NCBI GenBank assembly: GCA_017853235.1
Contig: JAFMJX010000119.1
Coordinates: forward strand, 1 to 5,601
DNA length: 5,601 nucleotides
DNA from: Chitinophagaceae bacterium
GTDB lineage: Bacteria; Bacteroidota; Bacteroidia; Chitinophagales; Chitinophagaceae
Direction: 5' to 3'
The position numbers were made by a program, and so were the translations under genes. The notes under the pieces were generated by a model, which did no database searches, had not been told where the DNA came from, and saw nothing but the letters and a program-made list of their open reading frames with translations. This document shows, one piece after another, positions 1-5,601 of the stretch. Numbering within the stretch: the first letter of the stretch is position 1; every line of letters begins with the position of its first letter.

Positions 1-510
1 AAAGCAGGCGCCATTGATGATAAATTCATGCTTATTATTCGTGATAATATTATTTCTGGAAATGTAAGTGCTGCAAAAAGTTTAGCTAAAAATACAGACA
101 ATCCAGTAGCTAAAATGATTGAGAAAGGAATCATGCGAATAGGAAAACCTTTGGATGCAATTGAAAAAAGCATGGAAAATGTAGGCAAGTTGGAAATGTA
201 TACAATGGAACGAAATTTAAATATTTTATCTTTAGTAGCAGGCATTGCTCCGATGTTTGGGTTCTTAGGAACCATTATTGGAATGGTTCAATTATTTTAT
301 GGCATTGCTTCAACGGGAGAGTATACTTTAAATACAATTGCAGGTGGTATTTATACCAAAATGATTACTTCTGCTACTGGTTTAATCATTGGATTAGTCG
401 CTTATGTAGGGCACAATTATTTAAGTACTCAAATTGATAAAACGGCTAATAAAATGGAAACTGCAAGTGCCGACTTTTTAGATATTTTACAAGAGTCCAC
501 TCATTCCTAA
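1..510 (+). CDS. exbB: ExbB/TolQ/MotA-family proton channel subunit (5' end missing)
   Basis: The reading frame is open from the first base, so the start lies upstream; 169 C-terminal residues are visible. The family forms the pentameric inner-membrane channel that, with ExbD/TolR, passes protons to energise outer-membrane transport or envelope maintenance. Two hydrophobic segments are seen, at about residues 72-101 and 112-141 of the visible part. The first contains the family signature APMFGFLGTIIGMVQLF, and the second the Gly/Thr/Ser-rich helix that lines the channel (TKMITSATGLIIGL). The stretch before them (about 10-71) is the cytoplasmic helical region, and the protein ends in a short amphipathic tail. 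An exbD gene follows after 10 bp, which confirms the pairing. ExbB, TolQ and gliding-motor homologues cannot be told apart from this fragment, so the symbol is a family label. Confidence 0.9.
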   Translation, partial: KAGAIDDKFMLIIRDNIISGNVSAAKSLAKNTDNPVAKMIEKGIMRIGKPLDAIEKSMENVGKLEMYTMERNLNILSLVAGIAPMFGFLGTIIGMVQLFYGIASTGEYTLNTIAGGIYTKMITSATGLIIGLVAYVGHNYLSTQIDKTANKMETASADFLDILQESTHS

Positions 511-520
511 AAGTCCTTCT

Positions 521-919
521 ATGAATTTAAAACCTCGATTTAGACATTCACCTGAAGTGCATACAGGAGCTTTAAATGACATTTTATTTATCTTGTTGTT
601 ATTTTTCTTGATTGTATCAACACTTGCAAATCCCAATGTGATTAAAGTATCCAATCCAAAATCTAGTACAGATACCAAAGCCAAACAAACGGTAGTGGTG
701 ACAATTAATAAAGATCAACAATTATTCATAGGGTCTTCGCCTGTAAGCATAGATTCTTTATCTAGTCAGTTAAAAATGTTTTTGACAAAAGAAACTGAAA
801 AGCCTTCTGTGGTGATTAATGGAGATAGTGTTGCTAGCTTAGGAATGACTATTAAAGTGATGCAAATTGTAAAGCAGTTAGGTGCTACACCTGTAATTGC
901 AGTGGATCCATCGCATTAA
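521..919 (+). CDS. exbD: ExbD/TolR-family biopolymer transport protein
   Basis: This is a complete 132-residue protein, close to the usual ExbD/TolR length of about 130-140. Residues 1-17 are a short basic cytoplasmic tail. One membrane helix follows (about 18-36), with the conserved proton-carrying aspartate at D20 (ALNDILFILLLFFL). The remainder is a periplasmic domain ending in the family pattern VVINGDSVASLG...VMQIVKQLGATPVIAVDP (about 97-130). It should sit inside the ExbB pentamer and couple proton flow to a TonB-like or Pal-like partner. The ATG lies 10 bp after the exbB stop and has no Shine-Dalgarno sequence, as is common in Bacteroidota. No tonB gene follows: the next gene, prmC, comes from the opposite strand and ends 2 bp away. 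The client system is therefore not visible. Confidence 0.93.
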   Translation: MNLKPRFRHSPEVHTGALNDILFILLLFFLIVSTLANPNVIKVSNPKSSTDTKAKQTVVVTINKDQQLFIGSSPVSIDSLSSQLKMFLTKETEKPSVVINGDSVASLGMTIKVMQIVKQLGATPVIAVDPSH

Positions 920-921
920 AA

Positions 922-1773
922 TTATTTTTTCAAGCTGGCGCGAATCATTCTGTCTTTACCAAACATATCTTGTCTCAACTCAGCATGATAATTCATTTCA
1001 TCTAACAAGTTCATGAGTGCAGTTGCTTGATCGTAATGAATTTCGAAAAATAACTGCCCATTTTTATTTAAAGCTTGTTTTCCTAATCTTGCGATCATTT
1101 TGTAAAAAATGAATGGGTCCTCATTACTGACAAATAGGGCTATTGCTGGTTCATATTGTGTCACTTGATTTTCCATATTTTCTTTTTCGCGAAGAGGGAT
1201 ATAGGGCGGATTGCTTACTATAATATCATATTTTTCGGGAAGTGAGGCAGACATTAAAATATCTTGTTGTACCCAACTTACATTGGCATGTAATGTGGAA
1301 GCATTTTTTTGGGCGACTTTTAACGCCTTATCACTAACGTCTATTCCAGTGACTTTTGCCTCTGACAATAATAAGGATAATGCAATCGCAATACAACCCG
1401 ATCCAGTTCCAATATCAGCAATTTGCAACGGCTTATTTACAATTTGAGCATATTCATGTATCCATTCTACCAATTCTTCTGTTTCGGGCCTTGGAATTAA
1501 AACCGATTCATTTACAAAATATTCATTCCCTAAAAACCAAGCTTTTCCGGTAATGTATTGGAAAGGTTTATTTTGTAATAATTGTACAACTCCTTCTTGA
1601 AATGACTTTTCCCATGAAGGTTTTATTTCGTCTTGTAGGTGGATCACTTGTTGCACTTGATTCCATCCTGTTACATGTTCAATGAAAAGAGGTAGTAAGC
1701 TATTCAGCTCAACAGTATCATAACTGCTGATTAATTGATTTTTAATATTTTGTTTTATCTCTGCTAAACGCAT
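922..1773 (-). CDS. prmC: Peptide chain release factor N5-glutamine methyltransferase PrmC (HemK)
   Basis: This 283-residue protein is full length for PrmC. The family uses S-adenosylmethionine to methylate the glutamine of the GGQ motif in release factors RF1 and RF2, which speeds peptide release. An N-terminal helical release-factor-binding domain (about 1-75) is followed by the linker motif IPRPETEELV (93-102). Next come SAM motif I, ADIGTGSGCIAIAL (119-132), the acidic strand end GID (143-145), and the catalytic NPPY (188-191) that holds the target glutamine. C-terminal signatures are FFEIHYDQA (242-250) and FGKDRMIRA (271-279). The ATG at 1773 is preceded by a possible -7 box only five bases upstream, so the transcript may be leaderless. 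The stop faces the exbD stop across 2 bp with no clear hairpin. Confidence 0.96.
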   Translation of the reverse strand: MRLAEIKQNIKNQLISSYDTVELNSLLPLFIEHVTGWNQVQQVIHLQDEIKPSWEKSFQEGVVQLLQNKPFQYITGKAWFLGNEYFVNESVLIPRPETEELVEWIHEYAQIVNKPLQIADIGTGSGCIAIALSLLLSEAKVTGIDVSDKALKVAQKNASTLHANVSWVQQDILMSASLPEKYDIIVSNPPYIPLREKENMENQVTQYEPAIALFVSNEDPFIFYKMIARLGKQALNKNGQLFFEIHYDQATALMNLLDEMNYHAELRQDMFGKDRMIRASLKK

Positions 1774-1804
1774 AATGCAATGTTACTAATGATTACGCAT
1801 TATG
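1771..1804. repeat. Perfect 8-bp inverted repeat between prmC and yigZ
   Basis: CATAATGC at 1771-1778 is repeated in inverted form as GCATTATG at 1797-1804, with 18 bp between the arms. The left arm covers the prmC start codon. The right arm ends just before the yigZ -7 box and carries an ATG (1802) that is in the yigZ frame but is followed two codons later by TAA (1808). The dyad could be an operator for a regulator acting on both genes, or chance similarity in AT-rich DNA. No regulator is identified. Confidence 0.45.
1778..1785 (-). promoter_or_regulatory. Possible -7 box of prmC
   Basis: Read on the minus strand this is TAACATTG, one mismatch from the Bacteroidota consensus TAnnTTTG. Its last G is followed by four bases and then the A of the prmC ATG. 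This is the same spacing at which transcription would be expected to begin, so the mRNA would start at or next to the start codon. No convincing -33 TTG element is seen. Confidence 0.35.
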
Positions 1805-1807
1805 AAG

Positions 1808-1815
1808 TAACTTTG
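1808..1815 (+). promoter_or_regulatory. Probable -7 box of yigZ (TAACTTTG)
   Basis: TAACTTTG matches the Bacteroidota -7 consensus TAnnTTTG exactly. Four bases after it (TAGT) comes ATA at 1820, the proposed first codon, so the transcript would begin about there. The TAA of this box is also the in-frame stop that closes the yigZ frame upstream, which supports the coding start lying downstream of it. A clear -33 element is not visible. Confidence 0.55.
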
Positions 1816-1819
1816 TAGT

Positions 1820-2416
1820 ATATTTTATTATAACACCATATCGCAAACTGCCATAGCTGAATTTAAAGACAGGGGGAGTAAGTTTATAGCTTACAGTTTT
1901 CCTGTAACAAGTATTGATGCCTGTAAAAAAATTTTAGCTCAATTAAAAAAAGAACATCCTAAAGCAGTACATCATTGTTTGGCTTATCGAATTGGGGTGG
2001 ATGGCTCCACCTATAGAGTAAGTGATGATGGTGAACCATCTGGGTCGGCTGGTAGACCCATTTTAGGGCAAATAGACAGCAAGCAACTTACTAATATTAT
2101 GGTGGTAGTTGTTCGCTATTTTGGTGGTACTTTATTAGGAGTTCCCGGGTTAATCAATGCTTATAAAACTGCAACAAGTTTGGCATTACAATTGGCTCCC
2201 ATTATTCAAAAGTCGGTGGAAATAGAGTATGTTTTGAATTTTGATTACCAACAAATGAATGAAGTCATGATGGTGGTAAAACAATATCAATGTACTGTGT
2301 TAGAACAATCAGCTTCTTTATTTGTGATGTTAAAAATAGGAGTTCCAAAAGCGCGGTTAGAAGAAGTGATTTCAAAATGGAAGGATTTACAGGGAATTAC
2401 CTATACTCCTCTTTAA
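1820..2416 (+). CDS. yigZ: YigZ/IMPACT-family protein with no canonical start codon
   Basis: The frame is open from 1811 to the stop at 2416. If translation starts at ATA 1820 the protein has 198 residues, the usual length for bacterial YigZ. The N-terminal UPF0029/IMPACT domain is complete: YNTI (4-7), FKDRGSKFIAYSFPV (15-29), HHCLAYRIG (51-59), DDGEPSGSAGRP (69-80), and VVVVRYFGGTLLGVPGLINAY (95-115). A C-terminal ferredoxin-like domain (about 135-198) follows. The eukaryotic homologue IMPACT restrains GCN2 signalling; the bacterial role is unsettled. From 1811 to 1978 the frame has no ATG, GTG, TTG or CTG. The first such codon is TTG at 1979, which would delete 53 residues including GSKFIA and HHC, so it is rejected as the start. 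ATA may be a genuine rare start, a mutated ATG, or a sequence error. Family assignment is firm; the start is not. Confidence 0.85.
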   Translation: MFYYNTISQTAIAEFKDRGSKFIAYSFPVTSIDACKKILAQLKKEHPKAVHHCLAYRIGVDGSTYRVSDDGEPSGSAGRPILGQIDSKQLTNIMVVVVRYFGGTLLGVPGLINAYKTATSLALQLAPIIQKSVEIEYVLNFDYQQMNEVMMVVKQYQCTVLEQSASLFVMLKIGVPKARLEEVISKWKDLQGITYTPL

Positions 2417-2423
2417 AATTAAA

Positions 2424-3278
2424 TTATGGGGTAGGGTATTTATAAAATCCTTCACCCGATTTGACTCCTAATTTTCCGGATTTAACCATATCCACTAAAA
2501 GGGAACAGGGTGCATATTTGGCATTATGAAATCCTTCTTGCAGGATCATTAAAATATTGTGACACACATCTAATCCAATATAATCAGCTAGTTGTAGAGG
2601 TCCCATTGGATGAGCCATACCCAATTTCATAATTTGGTCAATGGTTTTTGCATCACTCACTCCTTCGGATAATGCAATGATTGCTTCATTAATCATTGGC
2701 ATTAAAATTCTATTGGAAATAAAGCCAGGAAAATCTTTGACAACACAGGGCACTTTGCCTAATTGCTCAGTGAGTGCTACAATTTTTTGAGTGACTTCGG
2801 GTAATGTTTGTTGACTATAAATAATTTCTACCAATTTCATAACTGGAACTGGATTCATGAAATGCATGCCAATTACATTTTCGGGACGTTGTGTGGCAGC
2901 GCCCAACTGTGTAATGGAAATTGAAGAAGTATTGGTAGCTAAAATGCAATCTTTTTTGGCAAAGGCATCCATGTTTTTGAAAATACTTTTTTTAATTTCT
3001 ATATTTTCTGTAGCTGCTTCAATAATCATATCTGCATCTTTGACACCTAATTCCATGTTTGTGAAAGTGGTGATAGATTGTAATGTATTTATTTTTTGAT
3101 CAGGGAGAATGGTATTTTTAGCGATTTGACGATCTAAATTTTTATCAATTGTAGCCATCGCTTTTTGTAAAGCTGCTTCCTGAGTATCTATTAAATGTAC
3201 TTGAAATCCTTGTTGTGCAAAAACATGTGCAATCCCGTTACCCATAGTGCCTGCACCAATGACTGCAATGATTTTCAT
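2424..3278 (-). CDS. hbd: 3-hydroxybutyryl-CoA / 3-hydroxyacyl-CoA dehydrogenase
   Basis: This 284-residue single-function enzyme is the normal length for Hbd/PaaH-type proteins. It interconverts 3-hydroxyacyl-CoA and 3-oxoacyl-CoA with NAD(P)(H), in fatty-acid breakdown, butanoate metabolism or aromatic degradation. The Rossmann fold starts at once with VIGAGTMGNGIA (6-17), and D31 at the end of the second strand suggests NAD. Catalytic residues align with those of the mitochondrial enzyme: S118 (in TNTSS), H139 (GMHFMNP), E151 and N189 (FISNR), with the expected spacings of 21, 12 and 50. The C-terminal dimerisation domain ends with GVKSGEGFYKYP. AAAGGA two bases before the ATG is a possible but very close ribosome binding site. 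The start is 6 bp after the stop of the upstream exported-protein gene, so co-transcription is likely. The stop faces yigZ across 7 bp. Confidence 0.94.
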   Translation of the reverse strand: MKIIAVIGAGTMGNGIAHVFAQQGFQVHLIDTQEAALQKAMATIDKNLDRQIAKNTILPDQKINTLQSITTFTNMELGVKDADMIIEAATENIEIKKSIFKNMDAFAKKDCILATNTSSISITQLGAATQRPENVIGMHFMNPVPVMKLVEIIYSQQTLPEVTQKIVALTEQLGKVPCVVKDFPGFISNRILMPMINEAIIALSEGVSDAKTIDQIMKLGMAHPMGPLQLADYIGLDVCHNILMILQEGFHNAKYAPCSLLVDMVKSGKLGVKSGEGFYKYPTP

Positions 3279-3284
3279 GATCCT

Positions 3285-3938
3285 TTATTTTTTAGATTTG
3301 TAATCTCCGCGTTTCCAGGAATTAATAAAACTTTTCCATGCAGCAGGATTTAAAATATTCATAGGTGGCAACTGACCTGAGTAATAATATTTGGATGCTT
3401 GTTGATTTAAGGCAGCACCTACCGCTTCTTTCCCGTCATATGGCAAGCTTGATAATATGATTCTTTTTTGACTCGCACTTGTGTTTTTTCTTGCTGTTTC
3501 ATACATGTCTTCATCAATTTTAGCATTCACAAAGTCGCGTTCAAATTGTGCACGAGTAGGGCGAGGTTTTAATATCGTGGCAGGTAAAAAATTAGTATCG
3601 TTTACCATTAATTGTATCACACTATATTGATTTCCCTCTAAATTTTCAGGAATGGAAATGGTTCTGTTTTTAAATCCAACACAAGAAAAAGTAATTTGTT
3701 CCCCTTTATTCACAGCTATAGAAAATACCCCGTCATTGTTTGTAATAGTTCCTCTTCCTTTTTTATTTACGACTACGCTAGCAAATGGGATGGCTTTTAA
3801 ACTATCGGCTGTCATGATGACGCCATATAATTGTACCACTGAATCGCGGTAAATATCTGGCGCTTTGGTTTGTGCCTCAGCAGTCCTATTCCATAAAATT
3901 GAACTAATTATAAAAAGGGAAAAAACGAGTTGTCTCAT
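3285..3938 (-). CDS. Exported protein with CarboxypepD_reg-like domain
   Basis: This is a 217-residue protein of unknown specific role. Residues 1-22 look like a Sec signal peptide, with a hydrophobic core (LVFSLFIISSILW) and a likely signal peptidase I site at AEA-Q (20-23); there is no lipobox cysteine. Residues about 36-115 match the carboxypeptidase-regulatory-like beta-sandwich common in Bacteroidota: QLYGVIMTADSLKAIPFASVVVNKKGRGTITNNDGVFSIAV, then FSCVGFKNRTISI. In TonB-dependent receptors this domain precedes the plug, but no plug or barrel follows here. Residues 116-217 form a polar, lysine-rich tail with YYYSGQLPPMNILNPAAWKSFINSW, which I do not recognise beyond similar small Bacteroidota proteins. 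It should be periplasmic or surface-bound. It is probably first in an operon with hbd, 6 bp downstream. A TAATTTTG box lies just upstream of its ATG. Confidence 0.85.
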   Translation of the reverse strand: MRQLVFSLFIISSILWNRTAEAQTKAPDIYRDSVVQLYGVIMTADSLKAIPFASVVVNKKGRGTITNNDGVFSIAVNKGEQITFSCVGFKNRTISIPENLEGNQYSVIQLMVNDTNFLPATILKPRPTRAQFERDFVNAKIDEDMYETARKNTSASQKRIILSSLPYDGKEAVGAALNQQASKYYYSGQLPPMNILNPAAWKSFINSWKRGDYKSKK

Positions 3939-3945
3939 GTGGCTA

Positions 3946-3953
3946 CAAAATTA
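3946..3953 (-). promoter_or_regulatory. Probable -7 box of the exported-protein/hbd operon
   Basis: The minus strand reads TAATTTTG, an exact match to TAnnTTTG. Seven bases separate it from the ATG at 3938, so the expected transcript would carry only two or three untranslated bases. The same architecture is proposed upstream of yigZ and prmC. No clear -33 element is seen. Confidence 0.5.
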
Positions 3954-3955
3954 AG

Positions 3956-4001
3956 ATGCATTCTTTTAAATTAGGTGATAAATTTTGCCTATAAAATGCA
4001 T
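3956..4001. repeat. Paired ATGCATT/AATGCAT dyad in divergent intergenic region
   Basis: ATGCATT at 3956-3962 is mirrored by AATGCAT at 3995-4001. A weaker inner pair, TAGG (3972-3975) and CCTA (3988-3991), is spaced asymmetrically. The dyad lies in the 165-bp gap between the divergent exported-protein and mrp genes, upstream of the proposed -7 box of the former. It may be a binding site, but arms this short in AT-rich DNA can arise by chance. Confidence 0.25.
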
Positions 4002-4061
4002 GTTTTGTTATAAAAATATCAAATCCTGGGTTTAAAACCACAAAATAAGCGCATGGAGGCT

Positions 4062-4069
4062 TAACTTTG
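4062..4069 (+). promoter_or_regulatory. Probable -7 box of mrp-cmk (TAACTTTG)
   Basis: TAACTTTG is identical to the yigZ box. Transcription would start at about A4074, leaving a leader of about 30 AT-rich bases before the ATG at 4104, with no Shine-Dalgarno sequence. A small dyad, GGTTT-A-AAACC (4029-4039), lies centred about 40 bases before the predicted start. No clear -33 TTG is seen. The rest of the 3939-4103 gap shows no RNA gene or riboswitch that I recognise. Confidence 0.5.
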
Positions 4070-4103
4070 CAGGACTTTAATTTTTTTAACATAAACTTCC
4101 AAA

Positions 4104-5198
4104 ATGACAGTTGAGTCGGTATTAAAAGCATTGGGTAATGTGCAGGAGCCAGATTTAGGCAAGGATTTAGTAACCCTAAATATGATTAAGGATTTAGTGA
4201 TTGACGGGAACAAAGTAAGTTTTACAATCGTGTTAACGACGCCCGCATGTCCCATGAAAGATTTGATGAAAAATGCTTGTGAAAATGCTATTAAACTTTT
4301 AGTTAATAAAGAAGCGCAAGTGATTGTTGCATTCACTTCTAATACCACCAGTTTACGTAAGAGTGAGGAAACTGTTTTAGCTAATGTTAAAAATATTATT
4401 GCAGTTGTAAGTGGTAAAGGAGGTGTAGGAAAAAGTACTGTATCGGCTAACTTGGCTTTAGCCTTAGCCGAAGGAGGTGCCAAAGTGGGTTTAATGGATG
4501 CCGATATTTATGGTCCCAGTGTTCCTATCATGTTTGGAGTAAGAGGTCAACGTCCTATGATGAAAGACGAAAATGGAAAAGGAATTATTTTACCTCTTGA
4601 AAAATACGGGATTCGTTTAATGAGTATTGGGTTATTAGTAGATGAAAAAGATGCTGTAGTTTGGAGAGGGCCGATGGCAAGTAGCGCCATTCGTCAATTT
4701 ATTACTGATGTTGATTGGGGTGAATTAGATTATTTAGTCATTGATATGCCTCCAGGAACTGGCGATATACATTTAACTATTATGCAAACTGTTCCAGTGA
4801 CGGGTGTTGTGATTGTGACAACTCCACAAAATGTGGCGTTAGCTGATGCTAAAAAAGCAATCGCTATGTTTGGGCAAGCGAATATTAAAGTACCTATTAT
4901 TGGTTTAGTTGAAAATATGGCCTATTTCACTCCAGCAGAACTTCCTCAAAATAAATATTACTTATTTGGTAAAGAAGGAGGAAAAAATTTAGCAAGTGAA
5001 TATGATTTACCATTTTTAGGTCCCATTCCTTTAGTGCAAACCATTCGTGAAGGGGGAGATGAAGGGGTGCCCGCAATGGTAGGCCATGATGAGGTCTCAA
5101 AAGAGGCATTAAGAATGGTAGTGTCTCAAGCAGTTCGTCAAATAGCTATTCGAAATGCTCATTTACCAAAAACACAAACTATCACAGTAGCAGAATGA
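4104..5198 (+). CDS. mrp: Mrp/ApbC (NBP35-family) iron-sulfur carrier P-loop ATPase
   Basis: This 364-residue cytoplasmic protein belongs to a family thought to bind and deliver Fe-S clusters to apoproteins using ATP. The N-terminal MIP18/DUF59 domain (about 2-80) keeps its conserved cysteine, C49, in TTPACPMKD. The ATPase domain begins at about 97 with the deviant Walker A GKGGVGKS (104-111), including signature lysine K105. MDADIYGPSVPIMFG (131-145) and LVIDMPPGTGDIHLT (211-225) follow. The C-terminal CxxC that bridges a 4Fe-4S cluster in many Mrp dimers is absent: ENMAYF is followed by TPAELPQNKYYLFGKEGG (276-293) with no cysteine. From memory, this replacement is usual in Bacteroidota, so it looks like a lineage trait rather than damage. 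The stop overlaps the cmk start by ATGA, implying coupled translation. Confidence 0.95.
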   Translation: MTVESVLKALGNVQEPDLGKDLVTLNMIKDLVIDGNKVSFTIVLTTPACPMKDLMKNACENAIKLLVNKEAQVIVAFTSNTTSLRKSEETVLANVKNIIAVVSGKGGVGKSTVSANLALALAEGGAKVGLMDADIYGPSVPIMFGVRGQRPMMKDENGKGIILPLEKYGIRLMSIGLLVDEKDAVVWRGPMASSAIRQFITDVDWGELDYLVIDMPPGTGDIHLTIMQTVPVTGVVIVTTPQNVALADAKKAIAMFGQANIKVPIIGLVENMAYFTPAELPQNKYYLFGKEGGKNLASEYDLPFLGPIPLVQTIREGGDEGVPAMVGHDEVSKEALRMVVSQAVRQIAIRNAHLPKTQTITVAE

Positions 5199-5601
5199 GT
5201 GATTCCAAAATAATTATTGCTGTAGACGGGTATTCATCCTGTGGCAAAAGCACTTTGGCCAAAGCCCTAGCTGCACATTTATCTTATGTGTTTATTGATA
5301 CTGGAGCAATGTATCGTGCCATTGCTTTGTATTTATTAAGGCATCAAATTGATTTCAATGATACTTCAAAAGTAGTAGATGCTTTAAAACATATTAAACT
5401 ATATTTCAAATACAACCCGGACACTGCCAAAAGTGATATGTACTTGAATGATGAAAATGTGGAGGCTGAAATTAGAGAAATGAGTGTGAGTCAAAAAGTG
5501 AGTGAAGTAGCAGCGATAAGTGAAGTGCGCTCATTTGCTGTGGCGCAACAACATGAAATGGGTAAAGATAAAGGCATTGTGATGGATGGACGTGATATTG
5601 G
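5195..5601 (+). CDS. cmk: Cytidylate kinase (3' end beyond window)
   Basis: The first 135 complete codons are present; a full Cmk has about 225-230. The enzyme phosphorylates CMP and dCMP with ATP to make CDP and dCDP for nucleic-acid and lipid precursor pools. Signatures are the P-loop GYSSCGKS (12-19), FIDTGAMYRAIALYLL (33-48, the CMP-binding helix), EIREMSVSQKVSEVAAISEVR (starting at about residue 91), and VMDGRDI (129-135) at the window edge, the start of the DGRDIGT motif. The ATG is fixed by its overlap with the mrp TGA (5196-5198). No promoter is seen between the two genes, so cmk is likely read from the mrp transcript. The sequence ends in mid-codon with no sign of damage. Confidence 0.95.
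   Translation, partial: MSDSKIIIAVDGYSSCGKSTLAKALAAHLSYVFIDTGAMYRAIALYLLRHQIDFNDTSKVVDALKHIKLYFKYNPDTAKSDMYLNDENVEAEIREMSVSQKVSEVAAISEVRSFAVAQQHEMGKDKGIVMDGRDI

Noticed and set aside
487..684. Minus-strand open frame of 65 codons across exbB and exbD
   Set aside because: It lies antisense to two clearly conserved genes, its translation resembles no family, and no promoter box fits.
1775..1818. Upstream ATGs at 1775, 1780, 1789 and 1802 as the yigZ start
   Set aside because: Those at 1775 and 1802 are in frame but meet TAA within a few codons. Those at 1780 and 1789 are in another frame that stops at 1816. Most also lie upstream of the likely transcription start.
1979..2416. TTG at 1979 as the start of yigZ
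   Set aside because: It would remove about 53 residues that carry conserved IMPACT-domain motifs (GSKFIA, HHC), although the frame continues intact upstream to 1811.
3939..4103. Riboswitch, tRNA or small RNA in the 165-bp intergenic gap
   Set aside because: Only short weak dyads are visible. There is no cloverleaf, no known aptamer core and no terminator hairpin.
3943..4131. Minus-strand open frame of 62 codons in the mrp/exported-protein gap
   Set aside because: It covers both proposed promoters and the mrp start, matches no family that I recognise, and has no supporting signals.
4061..4483. Minus-strand open frame of 140 codons opposite mrp
   Set aside because: It is a shadow of the strongly conserved mrp reading frame, with a low-complexity translation and no recognisable motif.
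1..5601. A novel defence, mobile or biosynthetic system
   Set aside because: All long frames belong to recognisable core families or a common exported-protein type. There are no transposase, integrase, repeat-array or toxin-antitoxin signatures.

Overview
The window is a piece of a low-GC bacterial chromosome, most likely from the phylum Bacteroidota and possibly the Chitinophagaceae or a relative. The support is: -7 boxes of the Bacteroidota type (TAnnTTTG) upstream of several genes, start codons that mostly lack a Shine-Dalgarno sequence, an exported carboxypeptidase-regulatory-like (CarboxypepD_reg) protein, a cytidylate kinase with the P-loop GYSSCGKS, and an Mrp protein with a FTPAELP segment where many homologues have CxxC. 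The family assignment rests on memory of such proteins and is not proven here.

Layout. 1-919 (+): the 3' part of an ExbB/TolQ/MotA-type proton-channel gene and a complete ExbD/TolR gene, an inner-membrane energy-transducing pair. 922-1773 (-): prmC, the release-factor glutamine methyltransferase, converging on exbD with a 2-bp gap. 1774-1819: a compact divergent control region. 1820-2416 (+): a YigZ/IMPACT-family gene whose frame has no ATG, GTG, TTG or CTG start upstream of its conserved N-terminal domain. 2424-3278 (-): 3-hydroxyacyl-CoA (3-hydroxybutyryl-CoA) dehydrogenase, probably co-transcribed from the exported protein gene at 3285-3938 (-). 3939-4103: a second divergent control region. 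4104-5198 (+): Mrp/ApbC Fe-S carrier P-loop ATPase, overlapping by ATGA the start of cmk, which runs off the right edge.

The genes are mostly housekeeping and do not form one pathway. PrmC modifies release factors, YigZ/IMPACT is linked in eukaryotes to translational control, Mrp serves Fe-S protein maturation, Cmk makes CDP/dCDP, Hbd acts in acyl-CoA metabolism, and ExbB/ExbD couple proton-motive force to envelope work. I see no mobile element, CRISPR array, tRNA, rRNA or novel multigene system. The most notable signal is at 1771-1822. There, two divergent genes appear to have -7 boxes placed exactly five bases from their first codon, which implies leaderless transcripts, and the yigZ copy carries ATA where prmC carries ATG.
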